Origin: Nicoliella spurrieriana | GTDB taxonomy: Bacteria > Bacillota > Bacilli > Lactobacillales > Lactobacillaceae | Direction: 5' to 3' | Assembly (NCBI RefSeq): GCF_023380205.1 | Contig: NZ_CP093360.1 | Coordinates: forward strand, 62,001-126,000 | DNA length: 64,000 bases | In this document: in pieces, positions 8,889 to 18,500 of the stretch | Numbering within the stretch: position 1 is the first letter of the stretch | Layout of the letters: each line of letters opens with the position of its first letter | Program-made: the position numbers and the translations under genes | The notes under the pieces: model-generated | Seen by the model: only the letters and a program-made list of their open reading frames with translations | Database searches by the model: none | Told to the model about the DNA's origin: nothing

Positions 8889-9977
8889 ATGAATATGAAC
8901 AAAAGTTTATTAGTAACTGCTTTAATTGCCCCGTTAGCAGTTATTTCCATTAACTACCCTAATCAGGCTAAGGTGGCGCATGCTGATAGTCCTACCGTTA
9001 TCAATAACCAAAGTAAGATTAACCTTACCCAATCTTCGGCGCAAGATAGTGGTAGTTCAGCCGCAACGAACTCGTCACAAAGTGCAGCAAGTAGTGCTAG
9101 TTCAAATGTTCCCAGTAGTTCAGCTGAAAGTACCGCAAGTTCCAACCAGAACAATGCTAGCTCGCAAGCTAACCAGCAAACGCCAACCAATAATGGGAAT
9201 CCACCTAGTAAACACCCTAAACCCATCAGACATAAGTACAATCAGATCATTAAATCCCAACGGGTAAATTATTCTAAAATCGTTCAACGAAAAACGAATA
9301 CTTATCGAAGTGGCGCTTATAATACCCAAAAAGCATCAATCAAGGCCTTTTCAAATACTAGCAATTTACGTGGCAAATGGGTCCAGGTAAGTGCTATTGA
9401 AAAGACTAAAACTGGTACTTATGCCCATATTTTCCATAACGGTAACGACAGGGGCTGGATTAACCAAGCTGCCTTCGCCAATTCGGCATTTAAGTTAAAT
9501 AACGTGCCATTAATTAAGCAACGCCCACAACTACCAACCGGGTGTGAAATTACCGCCGTTACCATGATGATCAATTATGCCACCGGTAAAAAATATCGTA
9601 AGACATTCATGGCTAATAAAATGCCGCGTAGTTCTAATCCTGATAAGGGCTTCATTGGGAGTCCGTATTCAAAATCGGGTTGGTACATCTATCCACCCGC
9701 CCTTATGAAGTTGGTTCGCCATTATATTGGAACTAGTGTCAATCTTACTGGTAAGTCAACTAACTACCTCAAACACTACCTTCAAAAACATAGTCATCCA
9801 ATTGTAATTTACGTTGCTAATGTTGACGGATTTCCTAACCATGCTTTAACCGTCACTGGTTTCACCAAGGATCGAATCTATTATAACGATCCGTGGTTAG
9901 GCACTAGAACCAGCATGTCGATTTCGGCCATCAACATTCATCGTCGTCATGATAAAATGAGAGCAATTACTTACTAA
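8889..9977 (+). CDS. Secreted C39-like cysteine peptidase with Ser/Ala-rich linker
   Basis: This 362-residue protein has a signal peptide (about 1-31, ending near VAHA) and a Ser/Ala/Asn-rich linker (about 35-100). An SH3/GW-like segment follows (about 130-195, with GRW-type GNDRGWINQAAF). A C39_2-type papain-fold domain (about 205-355) has the Cys in LPTGCEITAVTMM, His in FPNHALTVTGF and Asp in YYNDPWLG. Such domains are cell-surface cysteine peptidases or amidases in lactobacilli, and the substrate is unknown. GAGGGAAG precedes the ATG. The linker explains the low-complexity composition at 9000-9190. Confidence 0.82.
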   Translation: MNMNKSLLVTALIAPLAVISINYPNQAKVAHADSPTVINNQSKINLTQSSAQDSGSSAATNSSQSAASSASSNVPSSSAESTASSNQNNASSQANQQTPTNNGNPPSKHPKPIRHKYNQIIKSQRVNYSKIVQRKTNTYRSGAYNTQKASIKAFSNTSNLRGKWVQVSAIEKTKTGTYAHIFHNGNDRGWINQAAFANSAFKLNNVPLIKQRPQLPTGCEITAVTMMINYATGKKYRKTFMANKMPRSSNPDKGFIGSPYSKSGWYIYPPALMKLVRHYIGTSVNLTGKSTNYLKHYLQKHSHPIVIYVANVDGFPNHALTVTGFTKDRIYYNDPWLGTRTSMSISAINIHRRHDKMRAITY

Positions 9978-9987
9978 CCTCAATCTT

Positions 9988-10028
9988 AAAAATCCTGGCC
10001 ATAGCATTGAACTATGGTCAGGATTTTT
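9988..10028. terminator. Bidirectional terminator
   Basis: AAAAATCCTGGCCATAG and CTATGGTCAGGATTTTT form a stem with A and T tracts on both sides. It lies between the convergent genes ending at 9977 and 10036. Confidence 0.88.
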
Positions 10029-10035
10029 AATTTAA

Positions 10036-10323
10036 TCATTTAAGTAACTCAACATAGCGCTTATTGGCAGTAATGTAGTGACCATTCTCCAATTGAAATC
10101 TAGTCATCCCACCAACTGATACCAATTTGCTAAACATAACCCGTTTATGTTTAGCGTAACTACCTAAAACCTTAGCATTGCTAAATTTAGGACTACTATA
10201 AATGTTGATTTTATGTAGTGTTTTGACTACGTTCCCACGATCTGCTTTTATAACCGGATTAATCATTGACATCCAACCCATTAATAACCCACTCAAGACC
10301 ATGGTAATTATAGTTCGTTTCAT
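10036..10323 (-). CDS. Small secreted SH3/SLAP-like protein
   Basis: This 95-residue protein has a signal peptide (residues 1-26) followed by about 65 residues ending in GHYITANKRYVELLK. That is the pattern of the SH3-like or S-layer-associated surface repeats common in lactobacilli (IYSSPKFSNAKVLGSYAKHKRV). It has no catalytic motif. GAAGGGAGC precedes the ATG. It may bind the cell wall on its own or modify access to it. It was not assigned to a named family with certainty. Confidence 0.65.
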   Translation of the reverse strand: MKRTIITMVLSGLLMGWMSMINPVIKADRGNVVKTLHKINIYSSPKFSNAKVLGSYAKHKRVMFSKLVSVGGMTRFQLENGHYITANKRYVELLK

Positions 10324-10512
10324 TATTGATTGCTCCCTTCAGTATTTAAAATTAGCTAACCACCTATAACCATTTTATTATATAATGTAGTTTTAGAATA
10401 GTTTTAATTGTTCTGAATAAGTCATCATCGTGATTAAAGAAAACTAACTTTTACACAACTAATTTTTGTGTAATAATAAAAAGAATTAATTATTAGAAGT
10501 CGAGGGATTTTT

Positions 10513-12114
10513 TTGAATAAGAAAATGTTATCAGGATCGTTTTGGCTCTCCTTTGGTAGCATTATCTCCAGGGTCTTAGGCATCGTTTATCTAATTCCCT
10601 GGTTGATAATGATTGGAAGCTATAGCAATCAATTAAACGCCCAGGCGGTCTTTAACGCCTCATATACCCCATATGCACTGTTAATTGCGGTTGGAACTGC
10701 AGGATTACCATCGGTAATTGCCAGGCAGGTAGCATCACTGAACTCCAGGAATCGTTATTTAGACGGAGTTTACGTTACTAAACTCGCATTTATCATTATG
10801 GTCCTTGCGGGACTGATCTGTGGAATCGCCCTATACATTTTAGCACCGGTGATTGCCCGGAATAGTCCCGTTCAGTCAGTCCACCAGGCAGTGATATCCA
10901 TCCGCATGTTAGTGCCAGCCATCATCATCCTACCGTCAATGAGTATGATTCGTGGCTGGTTTCAGGGCCATAGTGACATGAAGCCATACGGAATTTCACA
11001 GCTTTGGGAACAGCTGTCTAGGGTCTTGTTTATTATTATTTCGACCTTTGTTATCATCAAAGTCCTTCATTATCACTACATTATCGCAGTCTACTTTAGT
11101 GTGTTTGGGGCATTTGTTGGTTCATTAATTAGTTATTTATACCTCTTCTTCTATGGTCATCATCAAAGAGGGGAATATCAACGCCAGCTCGCTAAAAGTG
11201 AACCCCGGCAGTTAAATAACTTCACCTCAACTATTTTGGGATTGTGGTATGCATCAATTCCATTCGTGCTAGTGGGTTCATGTATTACAATTAGCCAATT
11301 GATTGATCAAGTCTTCTTTAAACAGGTACTAGTAAACGCTAATCATCTTGCAGCTGACTACGTCAACTACCTGTACACTGTCTCATCTGCTAACCCTAGT
11401 AAAATCACTACCATTATCATTTCATTAGTAACGTCCGTCTCTGAAACTAGTTTACCGCTATTTTCAGAATTACATGCTAAAAAGCAGTGGACTCAGATTA
11501 ACAAGCTGTTATTAGAAAACTATAAGCTACTGTTATTCTTTATGTTACCGATTGTAATTATTGCCGGTTTTGCTTCTGGACCCATTTATACGATTCTATT
11601 TACCCATGATTCGGTTGGGACCTATTATTTAGTTCAAAATATCATTCAAAGCATCTTCTTAGGGCTAGCAATTAATGTATTAACATTACTGCAATCGCTC
11701 CATGCAAGCAAAAAGGCGGTTATTTATATGACCGCTGGCATCATGGTCAAGTTAATCTTACAACTACCAATGCTTAAGCTCTTTGGTGCTAGTGGTGCCA
11801 TTATCGCTACTGACTTTGCATTTTTGATAATTTTATTGCTAGGTTACATTAAAATAAACACCCTCTATGGAGTCAAGTTGGGTTCATTAGTTCCTATTTT
11901 ATACACGAACTCGTTCTTGATCATTATCATGAGCATCTTCTTTTTTACCATTCAACAATGGTTCCAACCAGTTACTAGATTCGGTAGTTTTTTATATTTA
12001 GCAATTTATGGACTCTTCTTCCTACTAACATACGTACTAATTGCCAATCGAACTGGAACTGCCAAAGCGTTATTTGGAGAACCGATTAGTTATCGTTCCA
12101 TTAATCAGCGTTAA
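10513..12114 (+). CDS. MOP-superfamily polysaccharide/lipid-linked flippase
   Basis: This 533-residue protein has about fourteen hydrophobic helices and an N-terminal GSFWLSFGSIISRVLGIVYLIPW typical of the polysaccharide-transporter/MurJ/SpoVB group. Such proteins flip lipid-linked sugars or lipid II across the membrane. The start is probably TTG at 10513, after GTCGAGGG. An in-frame ATG four codons later is the alternative. A short dyad (TTACAC...GTGTAA, 10451-10473) lies in its upstream region. It stands alone with its own terminator, with no glycosyltransferase cluster nearby, so its cargo cannot be inferred. Confidence 0.82.
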   Translation: MNKKMLSGSFWLSFGSIISRVLGIVYLIPWLIMIGSYSNQLNAQAVFNASYTPYALLIAVGTAGLPSVIARQVASLNSRNRYLDGVYVTKLAFIIMVLAGLICGIALYILAPVIARNSPVQSVHQAVISIRMLVPAIIILPSMSMIRGWFQGHSDMKPYGISQLWEQLSRVLFIIISTFVIIKVLHYHYIIAVYFSVFGAFVGSLISYLYLFFYGHHQRGEYQRQLAKSEPRQLNNFTSTILGLWYASIPFVLVGSCITISQLIDQVFFKQVLVNANHLAADYVNYLYTVSSANPSKITTIIISLVTSVSETSLPLFSELHAKKQWTQINKLLLENYKLLLFFMLPIVIIAGFASGPIYTILFTHDSVGTYYLVQNIIQSIFLGLAINVLTLLQSLHASKKAVIYMTAGIMVKLILQLPMLKLFGASGAIIATDFAFLIILLLGYIKINTLYGVKLGSLVPILYTNSFLIIIMSIFFFTIQQWFQPVTRFGSFLYLAIYGLFFLLTYVLIANRTGTAKALFGEPISYRSINQR

Positions 12115-12115
12115 T

Positions 12116-12155
12116 AAAAAACATCGTGCTTGAAAATCAGGCACGATGTTTTTTA
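12116..12155 (+). terminator. Intrinsic terminator
   Basis: AAAAAACATCGTGC and GCACGATGTTTTTT form a stem after the flippase gene. It is symmetrical enough to serve ogt from the other side too. Confidence 0.88.
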
Positions 12156-12162
12156 ATTTCGG

Positions 12163-12663
12163 TTAAGTGCTTTGTTCAAAATTTAGCAGAAAACGTTTAT
12201 TGGGAATTCCACCGGCATATCCAGTCATTTGGCCATCGCTACCAATAACCCGATGACAAGGGATGATAAGCGCAATTGGATTATGTCCAACAGCTCCACC
12301 GACCGCCCTAGCCAAATTTTTAGATTTTGATGCATCATTTTGAATCGCTTCAGCAATGGCAGCGTAGGTAATGGTTTGTCCATACGGCACCATTAGTAAT
12401 TCGTTAAAGACCTGCTTGCGAAAACTAGTCGTGACAGGATTTAGTGGCACCATTTTAACATCAGGATGATTGCCAGCAAAGTAATCATCCAACCAATTAA
12501 TTGCAGCCTCAATTGGAACCGTTAATTTGGTTAAAGCTGCATCTAAATTATAATCAGCCCCAAAATATCGTTGATTCTTAAGCCAAAGGCCCAATAAATA
12601 TCGATCATCACTTAACATGGTCACTGGACCAATTTGGGTCTCATAAACATATTGATAATTCAT
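12163..12663 (-). CDS. ogt: Methylated-DNA--protein-cysteine methyltransferase
   Basis: This 166-residue protein carries the invariant active-site motif IPCHRVIG (acceptor Cys about residue 137), followed by the family sequence GYAGGIPNKRFLLNFE. A VPYGQTITYAAIA helix-turn-helix lies ahead of it. It removes O6-methylguanine or O4-methylthymine alkyl groups in a single suicidal transfer. Length and domain order are normal for Ogt. It ends at a shared terminator. A small secreted protein gene lies immediately upstream on the same strand with a 19-bp gap, which may allow cotranscription. Confidence 0.93.
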   Translation of the reverse strand: MNYQYVYETQIGPVTMLSDDRYLLGLWLKNQRYFGADYNLDAALTKLTVPIEAAINWLDDYFAGNHPDVKMVPLNPVTTSFRKQVFNELLMVPYGQTITYAAIAEAIQNDASKSKNLARAVGGAVGHNPIALIIPCHRVIGSDGQMTGYAGGIPNKRFLLNFEQST

Positions 12664-12681
12664 TTTAGTTCCTAACTGACG

Positions 12682-13041
12682 TTAAAAGCGATTAGCATTA
12701 TTCAATTGTTGCTCCGCTTTAACTAAATTTTGATTAGCACGTCGAATACTCTGCTTACTTCTAGCATGATTAGCATACCACTTAGCACGGTTCACTGCTC
12801 GTTTAGCCCGTGCAATTCGAATCACTCTAAATTTATCAAATTCATTATTGGCATTGTTACCAGCATGGTAACCATTATTTTGTGGTGGGCGATTAATATG
12901 ATGTCCACTATGCACTGAATTAGTCTGGCTAACTCGATTTGATACTGCCGCACTTACATGATTAAAACCACCAAATAAGGTAAACGCACCAGCAGTTATG
13001 ATCATCCCAGTAACCAAATGGCGAGCCGTTTTTTTAATCAT
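12682..13041 (-). CDS. Small secreted basic protein, unrecognised
   Basis: This 119-residue protein has a clear signal peptide (about 1-32, ending VSAA). The middle is rich in Asn and His, and the C-terminal half is Ala/Arg/Lys-rich and probably helical (IARAKRAVNRAKWYANHARSKQSIRRANQNLVKAEQQL). TAAGGAGG precedes the ATG. No domain was recognised. The basic helical tail could bind wall teichoic acid or nucleic acid, but this is speculation. Confidence 0.6.
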   Translation of the reverse strand: MIKKTARHLVTGMIITAGAFTLFGGFNHVSAAVSNRVSQTNSVHSGHHINRPPQNNGYHAGNNANNEFDKFRVIRIARAKRAVNRAKWYANHARSKQSIRRANQNLVKAEQQLNNANRF

Positions 13042-13109
13042 TTTAATTACCTCCTTAAAATTGGCCTTTTATTAATTATAGCAGTTATTCCGAACAACTG
13101 TGATAATAA

Positions 13110-13742
13110 TTAATCATAAGGATGATCTAATGTAATATTGTCATCTAAGTGGTAAAGCATTGTTAACAAGGCAATTTTAATTCCATCCACTTCATCATCC
13201 AGCGCCATTGTAGGAGTACTATCATTATCAGAGTAGTTAGATGGCACATGAATGAATCCCGACTTCATATTAGGATATTTTTTATGCATCAGATACTGAA
13301 CCTCATACATTACATGGTTACAAACATAACTGCCAGCAGAAGTAGAAATAAAACTAGCCAACCCTAAGTCCCGAATATTCCTTACGATCGTTTTAATTGG
13401 GAGGTTACTAAAGTATTCGGTCTCGCCATCAGCATGAATCACCTGATTTTTAGGTTGTGCCCCAATGTTATCAGGCATTCTAGCATCATCCAAATTAACT
13501 GCCACTAATTCCGGGGTGATGCCACTTCGTCCATCGGATTGGCCAATATTTAAAACAAACTCTGGTTGGTGTTTATCGATTGCACTAGTGACTAACTGGG
13601 CCCCTCGTTCAAACTCAGTTGGCAGTGGCTGTTTAATAATCTCGGCCACATCTAAAACATCAGGTAGTGAGTGTAAAATATCCAATGATGGGTTCCGTTC
13701 GTGATTATCGAACGGGGTAAAACCGGTTACTAAAATTTTCAT
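13110..13742 (-). CDS. pcp: Pyroglutamyl-peptidase I (pyrrolidone-carboxylate peptidase)
   Basis: This 210-residue C15 cysteine peptidase has TGFTPFDNHERNPS at the N-terminus, NIGQSDGRSGITPELVAVN with the Glu region, the catalytic Cys in TSAGSYVCNHVMYEVQY, and the His in SGFIHVPSNYSDN. It removes N-terminal pyroglutamate from peptides. The start overlaps the stop of the upstream M20 peptidase gene by four bases (ATGA), so the two are translationally coupled and likely cotranscribed. Together they form a small peptide-degradation operon. Confidence 0.93.
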   Translation of the reverse strand: MKILVTGFTPFDNHERNPSLDILHSLPDVLDVAEIIKQPLPTEFERGAQLVTSAIDKHQPEFVLNIGQSDGRSGITPELVAVNLDDARMPDNIGAQPKNQVIHADGETEYFSNLPIKTIVRNIRDLGLASFISTSAGSYVCNHVMYEVQYLMHKKYPNMKSGFIHVPSNYSDNDSTPTMALDDEVDGIKIALLTMLYHLDDNITLDHPYD

Positions 13743-15091
13743 TTCGCATCGGCCTCCCCTTCCTTACCATAGGCATCCAATAATTCCATCATAAAGACAG
13801 TTCCTTGTTGATAATCAGTAACCCGAATGTGTTCATTTGGCGCATGGGGACCACTACCGGCATAGTGAATGCCAACCATCAAAATTGGATCGTGTAATAC
13901 GTCATAAAATGGATATGCAGGCCCACCGCCAGGGGTATTTGGAATCACTGCCACGTTATTGCCATAAACGGACTTAGCAACCCGTTCATTTAACTTTACA
14001 AACGGATCATTCATGTTGGTCCGGAAGGGTTTCTCGCCGATATTATAGTGCAGCTTTACATCAGTAAAGCCATTAGCTACCAATTGCTTGCTAATTAAAT
14101 CGAACACCTTTTCCGGATCCTGCCCCGGTGCCAATCTGCAATCCGCCTTAGCAGAAGCCGCCTTCGGGATGATGGTCTTAATTCCATCCCCCTCGTAACC
14201 AGATGAGATCCCGTTAATCGTCATGGTAGCACCATTCACCAGTTGATATGCTGGATCATCAGTAATTAAGCTCCGCTTTAGGCCCACGTTATTAGCGGCT
14301 TTCTCCGCATTGAATTGCATTTTAGATATAAAAGCTCTGGTCGTATCATCTAACGGTTCAATATCATCATAAAAACCCTTCACTAATACCTTCCCATCAG
14401 GGCTACGTAATGAAGCAAGGGCCTGGACTAATCGCCAAGCAGCGTTAGGTGCATAAGCAGCCAGCGATGAATGAATATCCTTATCAGCAGTGGTGACTGA
14501 TAAGTCGAAATCAACAATCCCCTTAAGGCCACAGGTAATTTGAAAGTGATCATTTTCGTCCTTACCGCCACCTTCCCAAATACAAACATCAGAACTTAAT
14601 GCTTCTCGATGGGCAGCAACGTAGTCTTCAATGTGGGGACTGCCCACTTCTTCGCCCCCTTCTACAAAGAATTTAACGTTTACCGGCAGGCCACCGTGAG
14701 TCTGAAAGTATTGAATCGCCGTCAGTCGAGACATTAATTCACCCTTATCATCACAAATTCCACGGGCATAAATTTTGCCATCATTGACTGTTGGTTCAAA
14801 CGGATCACTCCGCCACTCAGCTAATGGTTCTGGGGGTTGAACATCGTAATGGTTATAAAATAAGATTGTTTTATCAGAATGGCCCTTGAACTCCGCAAAG
14901 ACGACGGGGTTGCCCCCCTGATCATTCCATTTAGTCGCTTGTTGTGCATTCAGTGCATTAAATTGCTGGACTAGCCAGTCGGCAGTTTCAGGAATTTCCT
15001 GATTTTGTGCCGAAATACTTCGAAATCGTATGTAATCAAAAAAGTCAGTTGTGTGCGCTTTAACGTATTCATAGAAGGTGTGTTCAGTCAT
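13739..15091 (-). CDS. M20-family dipeptidase
   Basis: This 450-residue zinc peptidase of the M20 family has FYNHYDVQPPEP, ARGICDDKGELMSRLTA and EGGEEVGSPHIEDYVA (metal ligands and catalytic Glu). It ends with a C-terminal His/Gly stretch in GGGPAYPFYDVL and HAPNEHIRV. Relatives act as broad dipeptidases or carnosinase-like enzymes. The ATG at 15091 follows GAGAGGAGCGG. An in-frame extension into the AT-rich leader has no such site. It overlaps pcp downstream by four bases. It is divergent from the T-box-controlled operon beginning near 15.35 kb. Confidence 0.88.
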   Translation of the reverse strand: MTEHTFYEYVKAHTTDFFDYIRFRSISAQNQEIPETADWLVQQFNALNAQQATKWNDQGGNPVVFAEFKGHSDKTILFYNHYDVQPPEPLAEWRSDPFEPTVNDGKIYARGICDDKGELMSRLTAIQYFQTHGGLPVNVKFFVEGGEEVGSPHIEDYVAAHREALSSDVCIWEGGGKDENDHFQITCGLKGIVDFDLSVTTADKDIHSSLAAYAPNAAWRLVQALASLRSPDGKVLVKGFYDDIEPLDDTTRAFISKMQFNAEKAANNVGLKRSLITDDPAYQLVNGATMTINGISSGYEGDGIKTIIPKAASAKADCRLAPGQDPEKVFDLISKQLVANGFTDVKLHYNIGEKPFRTNMNDPFVKLNERVAKSVYGNNVAVIPNTPGGGPAYPFYDVLHDPILMVGIHYAGSGPHAPNEHIRVTDYQQGTVFMMELLDAYGKEGEADAK

Positions 15092-15349
15092 TGGACCACC
15101 GCTCCTCTCATTTTCTAATTTATTTTTAATGATAATTATAAATGAATTAGAAAATATTTGCATTACTTTTGAATTAAATTTTTTGAATCAAAAATTCTTA
15201 TTTAAACACTGTTAAATCAGCATTTAAAAATGTTATCTAAAAAATATTTAATTTATTTCAAAATAAACGTTGACAATTATTAAAAATGAATTAAAATAAT
15301 ATTTATTAAATCACATGACCGAATCAATTAAATAAAAGCGTTAATTAGA

Positions 15350-15606
15350 ACCAGTAGTACTCAAAAGTAATCAAAGAGAGATTCCATAATGGTGAAAGGA
15401 ATTATTAACTTTGAGTATGAAAATCATCTATGAGCTGCCGGGTGACAATGTAATCCGCGCTGGGAATTCCCATTATCGAATCTGCAAATCAACGGGTTTG
15501 TTAGAGTGATGTCGTCACGACTTTGTTCGTTCGACATAACAAAAGGTGGTACCGCGCTTGAAAAGCGTCCTTTATTTTCAATTATGAAAATAAAGGACGC
15601 TTTTTT
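15350..15606 (+). promoter_or_regulatory. T-box leader, specifier read as ATC (isoleucine)
   Basis: The canonical T-box GGTGGTACCGCG lies at 15545-15556, with the tRNA-acceptor-pairing TGGT at 15547-15550. It is followed by a terminator made of GCGTCCTTTATTTTC and GAAAATAAAGGACGC plus six T (15565-15606). In stem I, TACTCAAA (15358-15365) pairs with TTTGAGTA (15410-15417), and the AGAGAG and GGTGAAAG distal elements are present. The loop then reads TGAAAATCA followed by TATGAGCTG. By comparison with known T-box loops (GAAA-codon-A), the specifier is ATC at 15423-15425. Uncharged tRNA-Ile should therefore permit transcription of the amidohydrolase and OppA genes. Confidence 0.85.
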
Positions 15607-15653
15607 GATTCGAATGTGATTTAAATATTACTCTTAGAAAGGTTTGATTTTAT

Positions 15654-16841
15654 ATGAGCAAAACCCTCTTTGTTAACGTTAACCTATTTAATGGTAAGGA
15701 TAACAAAGTAACGGCTGATTCATGGATGCTCGTGGATGAAGAAACGGGCAAATTCGTGGACATGGGGACTGGCCAGAAACATCCTAATGCCGATACGACC
15801 ATGGATTTACATCAACAATACGTAATGCCTGGATTAGTTAATTGCCACACCCACGTTACGCTAGATTCAAACGCATTTGATGGGGCTCCCCAGGCTGATC
15901 AAACTGAAACTGCCGTTCGGGCGGTGGAAAATTTGAAGACCCTGTTAAAGTCTGGTGTTACATACGTTCGAGAATGCGGGAGCACGTACGGACTAGATAC
16001 GACGCTCGCTAGGATGCAGCGTGAAGGCAAGTTGAAAAAGGTGCCAGAAGTAATGGCAGCTGGTCGGGCAATGACGATGACTGGTGGTCATGGGGACTAT
16101 CCAGACGGTGGTAAAACGGTGGACTCCCCTGATGAAATGCGTAAGGCGGTGCGGGAAAACTTTAAAAATGGTGCCCAATCGACTAAGGTAATGGCTACCG
16201 GTGGAGTAATGTCGCCTGGTGATTACATGGATGAGCCCCAATTAACGGTCGAAGAATTAAGGGTCGCCGTTGAAGAAACCCATCACAAGCATGCGGTAGT
16301 TGCTGCCCATGCAGAAGGTAATCCCGGGATTATGAACGCCTTGTTAGCTGGAGTGGATTCAATTGAGCACGGCTTCTATGTCAATGATGAAGAAGTCGAA
16401 ATGATGCTTAAACATCATACATACCTTACTCCAACAATCGTTTCAGCATGGTGTATCGCTGAATATGGTCAAAACACCCTCCCCAAATGGGAACTCGATA
16501 AATTGAACAACGCCTTATCCGATCTATATCATAACGTTCATAATGCTTATGCTAAGGGTGTTCACGTCACTTTAGGTACCGATGCTGGTACTCCTTACAA
16601 TGATTTTGCCAAAACGCCAAAGGAATTTGAACTCCTGGTTGAAAAGGAGGGCTTCTCAAACTTCGATGCACTCAGTACTTCTAGGCACTCTGCAGAATTA
16701 ATGCAATTAGATGATTATGGGACCCTCGAACCCGGTAAGTATGCCGATTTCTTGGTCTTAGATCATGATCCGCTAGCGGATGTTAAAGCCGTTCAACAAC
16801 TAGATAAAAACGTGTATAAACACGGTCATAAAGAATATTAG
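15654..16841 (+). CDS. Amidohydrolase, imidazolonepropionase/Xaa-Pro dipeptidase-like (copy C)
   Basis: This 395-residue third paralog has the motifs NCHTHVTLD, STKVMATGGV, VAAHAEGNPG, SIEHGFY and LGTDAGTPY, and the same ending as copies A and B. It is more divergent: the GCPY of A and B is GTPY here, and the HGILFHGGN region is HGDYPDGGK. AGAAAGG precedes the ATG. It is the first gene after the T-box leader and lies 12 bp before an OppA-like lipoprotein gene. Control by Ile-tRNA charging suggests it frees branched-chain amino acids from imported peptides or N-acyl conjugates. Confidence 0.87.
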   Translation: MSKTLFVNVNLFNGKDNKVTADSWMLVDEETGKFVDMGTGQKHPNADTTMDLHQQYVMPGLVNCHTHVTLDSNAFDGAPQADQTETAVRAVENLKTLLKSGVTYVRECGSTYGLDTTLARMQREGKLKKVPEVMAAGRAMTMTGGHGDYPDGGKTVDSPDEMRKAVRENFKNGAQSTKVMATGGVMSPGDYMDEPQLTVEELRVAVEETHHKHAVVAAHAEGNPGIMNALLAGVDSIEHGFYVNDEEVEMMLKHHTYLTPTIVSAWCIAEYGQNTLPKWELDKLNNALSDLYHNVHNAYAKGVHVTLGTDAGTPYNDFAKTPKEFELLVEKEGFSNFDALSTSRHSAELMQLDDYGTLEPGKYADFLVLDHDPLADVKAVQQLDKNVYKHGHKEY

Positions 16842-16853
16842 GAGGATTTTACT

Positions 16854-18494
16854 ATGAAAAAACAACTATTAGAAACAGGAGCAGCCACCCTACTAGTGGC
16901 CCTTGGGTTAGCCGGTTGTGGCTCATCCTCAAGTCAATCTTCAAATGGTGGTGATACCGCCAAAAATCAAACGATCAACTGGATGCAAAGCGCCAACTTA
17001 ATCACGTTAGACCCATCCAAATGTATCGATGTTAATAGCGCAACCGCCCTTGGAAACGTCGACCAGGGATTGCTAAAGGATCCTGATGGGAAGGGCGTTG
17101 TCCCAGCGGTCGCAAAAAGCTACAGCGTTTCTAAGGATGGAAAGACCTATACATTTAAGTTACGCCACTCCAAGTGGAGCAATGGTGATCCGGTTACTGC
17201 CAGGGACTTTGTTTATGGATTCCAAAGAACCGTTAATCCTAAAACTGCTTCCCAAGATGCATATCTTTATGATCACGTTGAAAACTATGCAGCCATCCAA
17301 AGTAAGAAGATGGCACCTACTAAATTAGGGGTATCAGCACCAAACAACTATACATTAGTGGTTAAGCTATCCAAACCACAAAGCTACTTTAAATACTTAG
17401 TTACAGCCCCTGCTTTCTTGCCACAAAACGAAAAAGTTGTTAATAAATATGGAAAGAAATATGGGACCAACAGTGCTAGTCAAGTATACAACGGACCATT
17501 CAAAGCCACTGGCTGGACTGGCACCAACGATACTTGGAGCCTAGTTAAAAATGATAAATACTGGGATAAATCATCAGTTAAATTACAACGGGTTAATATG
17601 CACGTTGTTAAGGATGACCAAACCGGATTGAATGAATTCCAGACTGGGAAGTTAGACGAACTTAGTTTAAATGGTAAGCAACAAGTGGAACACTTCAAGA
17701 ACGACCCTGGCTACCGTGAAAACAAGACCGTTTACTCAAACTTTATCGAATTAAATCAAGATAAGGTCCCAGCATTTAAGAACCTTAAGATTAGAAAGGC
17801 ACTATCAATGGCCGTTAATCGTGAACAATTCGTTAAGGATGTCTTAGGCGATGGATCAACTCCTACTAAGGGCTTTGTTGGTAATGACCTTGCGTACCAC
17901 AATGGTAAGGACTTCGCTGATGTTGCATACGTTAAATCAGCTACTGAATACAACTTAGCAGAAGCTAAGAAGTTGTGGAAAGCGGGCATGAAAGAACTGG
18001 GCTTGAAGTCATTGAACCTAACCTTAACGTACGATGATACCGATAGTGCTAAGTCGACCACTGAATTCTTACAAAGTAACTTCCAGAAATTACCAGGCTT
18101 AAAGGTAACTAACGTTAACTTACCACGTCAACAAAGAATTGCTCGACTCTTCTCCGGTAAGTTCGATATGTGTGTTTCCGGTTGGGATCCTAGCTTCCCT
18201 GATCCAGTTGCTGCCCTTAGTATCAAGAAATCAGATAGTTCATTGAACTTTAGTAAATGGAAGAACAGCAAGTTCGATGCTTACCTTGATAAATCAGAAA
18301 ACCAAGACGCTAACAACCCAGACAAACGTTGGAACGACCTGGTTCAAGCTGAAAAGGTATATGCAAACGACCAAGGAAACATCCCATTCTACCAAAATAC
18401 TGCTCCGGTAGTAATGAAGACTAACATCAAGGGATTAAGTTACAACCCTTCAGCTAGCACCGCTTGGGACTTTTCAAAGGCCTACGTTAAATAA
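16854..18494 (+). CDS. oppA: Oligopeptide ABC transporter substrate-binding lipoprotein
   Basis: This 546-residue SBP_bac_5 protein has a lipoprotein signal with lipobox LAGC (Cys about residue 22), a Ser-rich spacer, then KTYTFKLRHSKWSNGDPVTARDFVYGFQRTVNP, typical of OppA. An ideal AGGAGG site precedes the ATG, and the gene is cotranscribed with amidohydrolase C under the T-box. No permease or ATPase genes are nearby, so it must share an Opp translocator encoded elsewhere. The likely role is capture of peptides that supply isoleucine or other branched-chain residues. Confidence 0.9.
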   Translation: MKKQLLETGAATLLVALGLAGCGSSSSQSSNGGDTAKNQTINWMQSANLITLDPSKCIDVNSATALGNVDQGLLKDPDGKGVVPAVAKSYSVSKDGKTYTFKLRHSKWSNGDPVTARDFVYGFQRTVNPKTASQDAYLYDHVENYAAIQSKKMAPTKLGVSAPNNYTLVVKLSKPQSYFKYLVTAPAFLPQNEKVVNKYGKKYGTNSASQVYNGPFKATGWTGTNDTWSLVKNDKYWDKSSVKLQRVNMHVVKDDQTGLNEFQTGKLDELSLNGKQQVEHFKNDPGYRENKTVYSNFIELNQDKVPAFKNLKIRKALSMAVNREQFVKDVLGDGSTPTKGFVGNDLAYHNGKDFADVAYVKSATEYNLAEAKKLWKAGMKELGLKSLNLTLTYDDTDSAKSTTEFLQSNFQKLPGLKVTNVNLPRQQRIARLFSGKFDMCVSGWDPSFPDPVAALSIKKSDSSLNFSKWKNSKFDAYLDKSENQDANNPDKRWNDLVQAEKVYANDQGNIPFYQNTAPVVMKTNIKGLSYNPSASTAWDFSKAYVK

Positions 18495-18500
18495 TTAACT

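Noticed and set aside
8963-9329. Open frames opposite and alongside the C39-like gene
   Set aside because: They arise from the Ser/Ala/Asn-rich linker coding sequence read in other frames.
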